Of a DNA stretch of 64,000 nucleotides, positions 61,346 to 64,000 are shown in pieces (position 1 is the stretch's first letter; the number at the start of each line of letters is the position of its first letter). The translations under genes and the position numbers were made by a program. This DNA is from Streptomyces sp. WZ.A104 (lineage in GTDB: Bacteria > Actinomycetota > Actinomycetes > Streptomycetales > Streptomycetaceae). The stretch covers positions 62,001 through 126,000 of the forward strand of contig NZ_NWVL01000011.1 in the NCBI RefSeq assembly GCF_002382885.1, in the 5' to 3' direction. Under the pieces are notes generated by a model. It searched no databases, had not been told where the DNA came from, and saw only the letters and a program-made list of their open reading frames with translations.

Positions 61346-62644
61346 ATGGCCACGCCGCTCCGCTCCAACCGGGACTTCCGGCTGCTCTGGATGAGCGGCC
61401 TCTTCGCCGTTCTGGGCAGCCAGATGAGTGCCCTCGCGCTGCCGCTGCTGATCCTCAAGGAGACCGGCTCCGCGGTGCAGGCGGGCACCGTGGGGACCGT
61501 GTCCATCTGCGCGGTGCTGATCACGATGCTGCCGGGCGGGGTCATGGCCGACCGGATCGAGCGCCGCCGTCTGATGCGGCTGTGCGACGTGGGAAGCCTG
61601 ATCGCGGTCGCCGCCCTGACCGTCGCGGTCTGGTACGGGCGCGCCCCCATGGCGCTCGTCCTGCTGGTCGCGACCGCCGGTGCCGTGCTGAACAGCGTCT
61701 ACGCCCCCGCCGCCTTCGGTCTGATGCGCGCGGTCGTGCCGGCGGACCAGCTGGGCACGGCGACGGCACGGCTCCAGGCGCGTACGGCCACCACCCGGCT
61801 GGTGGGCCCGCTCGTCGGCGGCGCGCTCTTCGGGGTCCACCAGGCACTGCCCTTCACGGCCCAGTTCCTCGGCCTGTTCCTGTCGACCGTCTGCGTGGCC
61901 CTCGTGCGGACCCGCTCGGCGGCCAGGGCGAAGGCCGGTTCGGTCTTCAGCCGCGCCGAACTCACCGCCGGGCTCGGCTTCCTGTGGCGACTTCCCTATC
62001 TGCGCACGGTGCTGCTGGTCTTCGGCCTCGGCATGAACTTCGCGTTCGGGGCCCTCACCTTCACCGCGCTCGCCGTCTTCTCCGAGGGCGGACGCTCCGG
62101 GCTCGGCGGCGGGTTCGTCATCACCTGCGTCTCGGCCGGAGCCCTCGCCGGTGCGCTGCTCGCGCCCCGGATCGCCCCGGACCGCCATGTGCGGCCCCTC
62201 CTCGTCATCACCTGCTGGAGCTGTGTGCTGACGGCCGGGGTGCTGGCCTGGCTCAGCAGCCCGCTGGTGGCTGGTCTGCTGTGCGCGCTGTGCATGTGCC
62301 TGTCGACGGTCGCCAGCATCGGCTTCCTGTCGACCCTGCTCATCGTCACCCCCGAGGACCGGGTCGGCCGGGTGCAGAGCGCGGCCTCCTTCCTGTCCTC
62401 GGTCGTCCAGCCGTTCGGCCCGCTCGCGGGCGGCGCGCTGCTGACCGCCCTGGGCAGCCGCACCGCCTTCGTCGCGACCGGGTGTGTGCTGGCCCTCTCG
62501 GCGGCGGTGGTCACGTTCGCCCCCTCCGTACGGGCCGGGGCGTCCCCCGGCGGGTCACCGGCCCGCTCCGGCCCGGGGGACGCACCGCAAGAGGCTCCGG
62601 CCCGACCCGCCCACGACACCGCCGGCCGTCCCGGCACACCCTGA
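61346..62644 (+). CDS. MFS exporter of the lanthipeptide locus
   Basis: The 432-residue protein starts at an ATG at 61346 after GGGAG. It has about 12 transmembrane segments, with the MFS A-motif-like loop GVMADRIERRRLMRLCDVGS between helices 2 and 3 and a related loop later (LIVTPEDRVGRVQSAASFLS). The C-terminal 45 residues are a Pro/Ser-rich tail. It resembles MFS_3/enterobactin-exporter-type carriers. It probably exports the mature peptide or gives self-resistance. It lies 11 bp before the synthetase gene, so they are co-transcribed. Most class III loci use ABC transporters instead. Confidence 0.88.
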   Translation: MATPLRSNRDFRLLWMSGLFAVLGSQMSALALPLLILKETGSAVQAGTVGTVSICAVLITMLPGGVMADRIERRRLMRLCDVGSLIAVAALTVAVWYGRAPMALVLLVATAGAVLNSVYAPAAFGLMRAVVPADQLGTATARLQARTATTRLVGPLVGGALFGVHQALPFTAQFLGLFLSTVCVALVRTRSAARAKAGSVFSRAELTAGLGFLWRLPYLRTVLLVFGLGMNFAFGALTFTALAVFSEGGRSGLGGGFVITCVSAGALAGALLAPRIAPDRHVRPLLVITCWSCVLTAGVLAWLSSPLVAGLLCALCMCLSTVASIGFLSTLLIVTPEDRVGRVQSAASFLSSVVQPFGPLAGGALLTALGSRTAFVATGCVLALSAAVVTFAPSVRAGASPGGSPARSGPGDAPQEAPARPAHDTAGRPGTP

Positions 62645-62655
62645 GGAGGAACGCC

Positions 62656-64000
62656 GTGCCCGGCATCCAGGAGACCCAGCTCTACTGCCTCGCCGACCGC
62701 AGGTACTACGACACCCCGGCCCGCCTCCCCGACCAGGAGACCCGCTACCCGCTCGACGCCGCCGAGCCGCCCCCCGGCTGGCGGCGCGTGGCGGGCGGCC
62801 TGTGGACCTCGCTGCTGCCGGAGGACGGCGAACCGGCCGAACAGGGCTGGAAGATCCATGTGTCCACCGTCCCCGAGGAGGCGGCGCGGACCCTGCGGGA
62901 CACCGCCCGGATCTGCCTCAGGCACCGGGTGCCGTTCAAGTTCCTCCGCAGCGAGCAGGCTCTCCTGCTGATGTCGGGGAAGTACATGTCCCGGGGCAGC
63001 GCGGGGAAGTTCCTCACCCTCTACCCGCCCGACGGGACGGCCCTGACCCGGGTGCTCGACGAGCTGACCCGCGCCCTGTCCGGCCGCCGGGGCCCCTACA
63101 TCCTGAGCGACCTGCGCATCGGGGACGCGCCCGTCTACGTACGGTACGGAGCCTTCGTCGACCGCTGGTGCCGTGACGCCCGGGGCGAGCGCGTGCCCGC
63201 CCTGCGCCACCCCTCCGGTGAACTCGTGCCCGACGAGCGCGGGGTGGTCTTCCGGGTTCCTTCATGGGTCCGGGTGCCCGAGCAGCTGCGTCCGCACCTC
63301 GCCGCCCGCGCGGCCGCCCGCGACGACTCCTTCCCATACACCGTCACCGAGGCCCTCCAGTTCTCCAACGCGGGCGGCATCTACCTCGCCCGGCACCGGG
63401 AGACCGGCCACCGGGTCGTGCTGCGCGAGGCCCGCCCGCACTGCGGACTCGACGCGGTGGGCGACGACGCCGTGACCCGGCTGGAGCGCGAGCACCGGGC
63501 GCTGAAGGCGCTCGCCGGGCTCGACTGCGTACCGCGGGTGTACGGGGTGCGGACCGTGTGGGAACACCGGTTCCTGATGACGGAGTACGTGGAGGGGCCC
63601 ACCCTGCTCGACGAGATCGTCGCCCGCTTCGCCCTGGTGCGCGGCGCCCGCACCCCGGCCGAACTCGCCCCGTACACCGCGTGGGTGGACCGGGTCACCG
63701 GCCAACTGGCCGCCGCTCTGGCGGAGGTGCACGGCCGGGGACTGCGCTTCGGCGACCTGCACCCCTCCAACATCATCCTGCGGCCCGACGGACGTCTCGC
63801 CCTCGTCGACTTCGAGTACGCCACCGCGCTCGACGACGACCGCACCCCGCTGGCCGGAGCGCCCGGCCTCCAGGCCCCGCCCGGCACCCCCGGCGCGGAG
63901 GCCGACGCCTACGCCCTGTGGGCGACCTGGCTCACCATGCTGATGCCGCTGACCGAGATGGCCGCCCACGACCGGGCCAAGGCCCTGGCCCTGGAATCCT
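62656..64000 (+). CDS. Class III lanthipeptide synthetase LanKC (5' part, cut by window edge)
   Basis: The GTG at 62656 follows AGGAGG. The 448 residues visible run off the right edge; the family is about 850-900 long, so the cyclase domain is missing here. Residues 1-210 are the lyase domain (GWKIHVSTVPEEAARTLRD; CLRHRVPFKFLRSEQALLLM; KYMSRGSAGKFLTLYPPDG). The Ser/Thr kinase domain starts with SNAGGIYLARHRETGHRVVL and continues REARPH (Arg where Lys is expected), HGRGLRFGDLHPSNIILR (catalytic Asp) and LALVDFEYAT (DFE metal motif). It would phosphorylate Ser/Thr of the precursors, eliminate to dehydroamino acids and close the ring. Confidence 0.88.
   Translation, partial: MPGIQETQLYCLADRRYYDTPARLPDQETRYPLDAAEPPPGWRRVAGGLWTSLLPEDGEPAEQGWKIHVSTVPEEAARTLRDTARICLRHRVPFKFLRSEQALLLMSGKYMSRGSAGKFLTLYPPDGTALTRVLDELTRALSGRRGPYILSDLRIGDAPVYVRYGAFVDRWCRDARGERVPALRHPSGELVPDERGVVFRVPSWVRVPEQLRPHLAARAAARDDSFPYTVTEALQFSNAGGIYLARHRETGHRVVLREARPHCGLDAVGDDAVTRLEREHRALKALAGLDCVPRVYGVRTVWEHRFLMTEYVEGPTLLDEIVARFALVRGARTPAELAPYTAWVDRVTGQLAAALAEVHGRGLRFGDLHPSNIILRPDGRLALVDFEYATALDDDRTPLAGAPGLQAPPGTPGAEADAYALWATWLTMLMPLTEMAAHDRAKALALES

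Overview
The window is high-GC DNA (about 70 percent G+C) with GTG and TTG starts, strong GGAGG ribosome sites, many 4-base stop/start overlaps, and families typical of actinomycetes: DUF397 with a DUF5753-type regulator, a PucR regulator next to an agmatinase, a type VII secretion locus and a class III lanthipeptide synthetase. Together these point to a Streptomyces or a close relative. No rRNA or tRNA gene was recognised. Assignments come from reading protein motifs and were not checked against a database.

Layout. 1-6.9 kb: the 5' part of a membrane glycosyltransferase behind sites resembling DasR/chitin operators, a hypothetical phosphatase, a broken YdeI-like gene, a cation diffusion facilitator, a thioesterase and an acyl-CoA dehydrogenase, a DUF5713 protein, and an AraC regulator with a VOC protein. 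7-12.5 kb: a stand-alone UvrA-like ATPase, an XRE/DUF397 pair with a divergent small gene, a frameshifted gene and a lipase-like hydrolase. 12.5-28.2 kb: an accessory region on the minus strand. It runs from a small membrane protein, EccD, a MinD-like ATPase and EccC through a DUF6177-like protein, two ESX-like small proteins and a DUF6507-like protein to a 990-residue polymorphic toxin with a nuclease-like C-terminus, followed by two Imm49-type immunity genes, a hypothetical gene and a transposase remnant. EccB, EccE and mycosin are not seen.

28.2-41.8 kb: a PucR regulator whose start region sits in a perfect 13-bp palindrome, a divergent agmatinase and thiamine-diphosphate enzyme, a higBA-type toxin-antitoxin pair, a fused four-domain ABC exporter, two secreted proteins (one an S37-type peptidase) and a secreted NagZ-like glycosidase.

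41.9-64 kb looks like a specialised-metabolism supercluster. First comes a tightly coupled type II acyl-chain operon: KAS II-like, ACP, two KAS III, SDR, an acyl-CoA dehydrogenase-like protein and an acyltransferase. Beside it lie a TPR-containing regulator and a degenerate IspH paralogue. Next is a minus-strand group: radical SAM enzyme, haem-oxygenase-like diiron protein and a 72-residue peptide (4-base overlaps), then a large cyclase/ATPase/TPR regulator, an intracellular subtilisin-like protease, a GAF protein and a TIM-barrel isomerase. Divergent from it is a class III lanthipeptide locus with two nearly identical precursor genes, strong nested hairpins, an MFS exporter and a LanKC synthetase cut by the window end. 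The most novel parts are this RiPP region, the IspH-like protein and the toxin/immunity locus.
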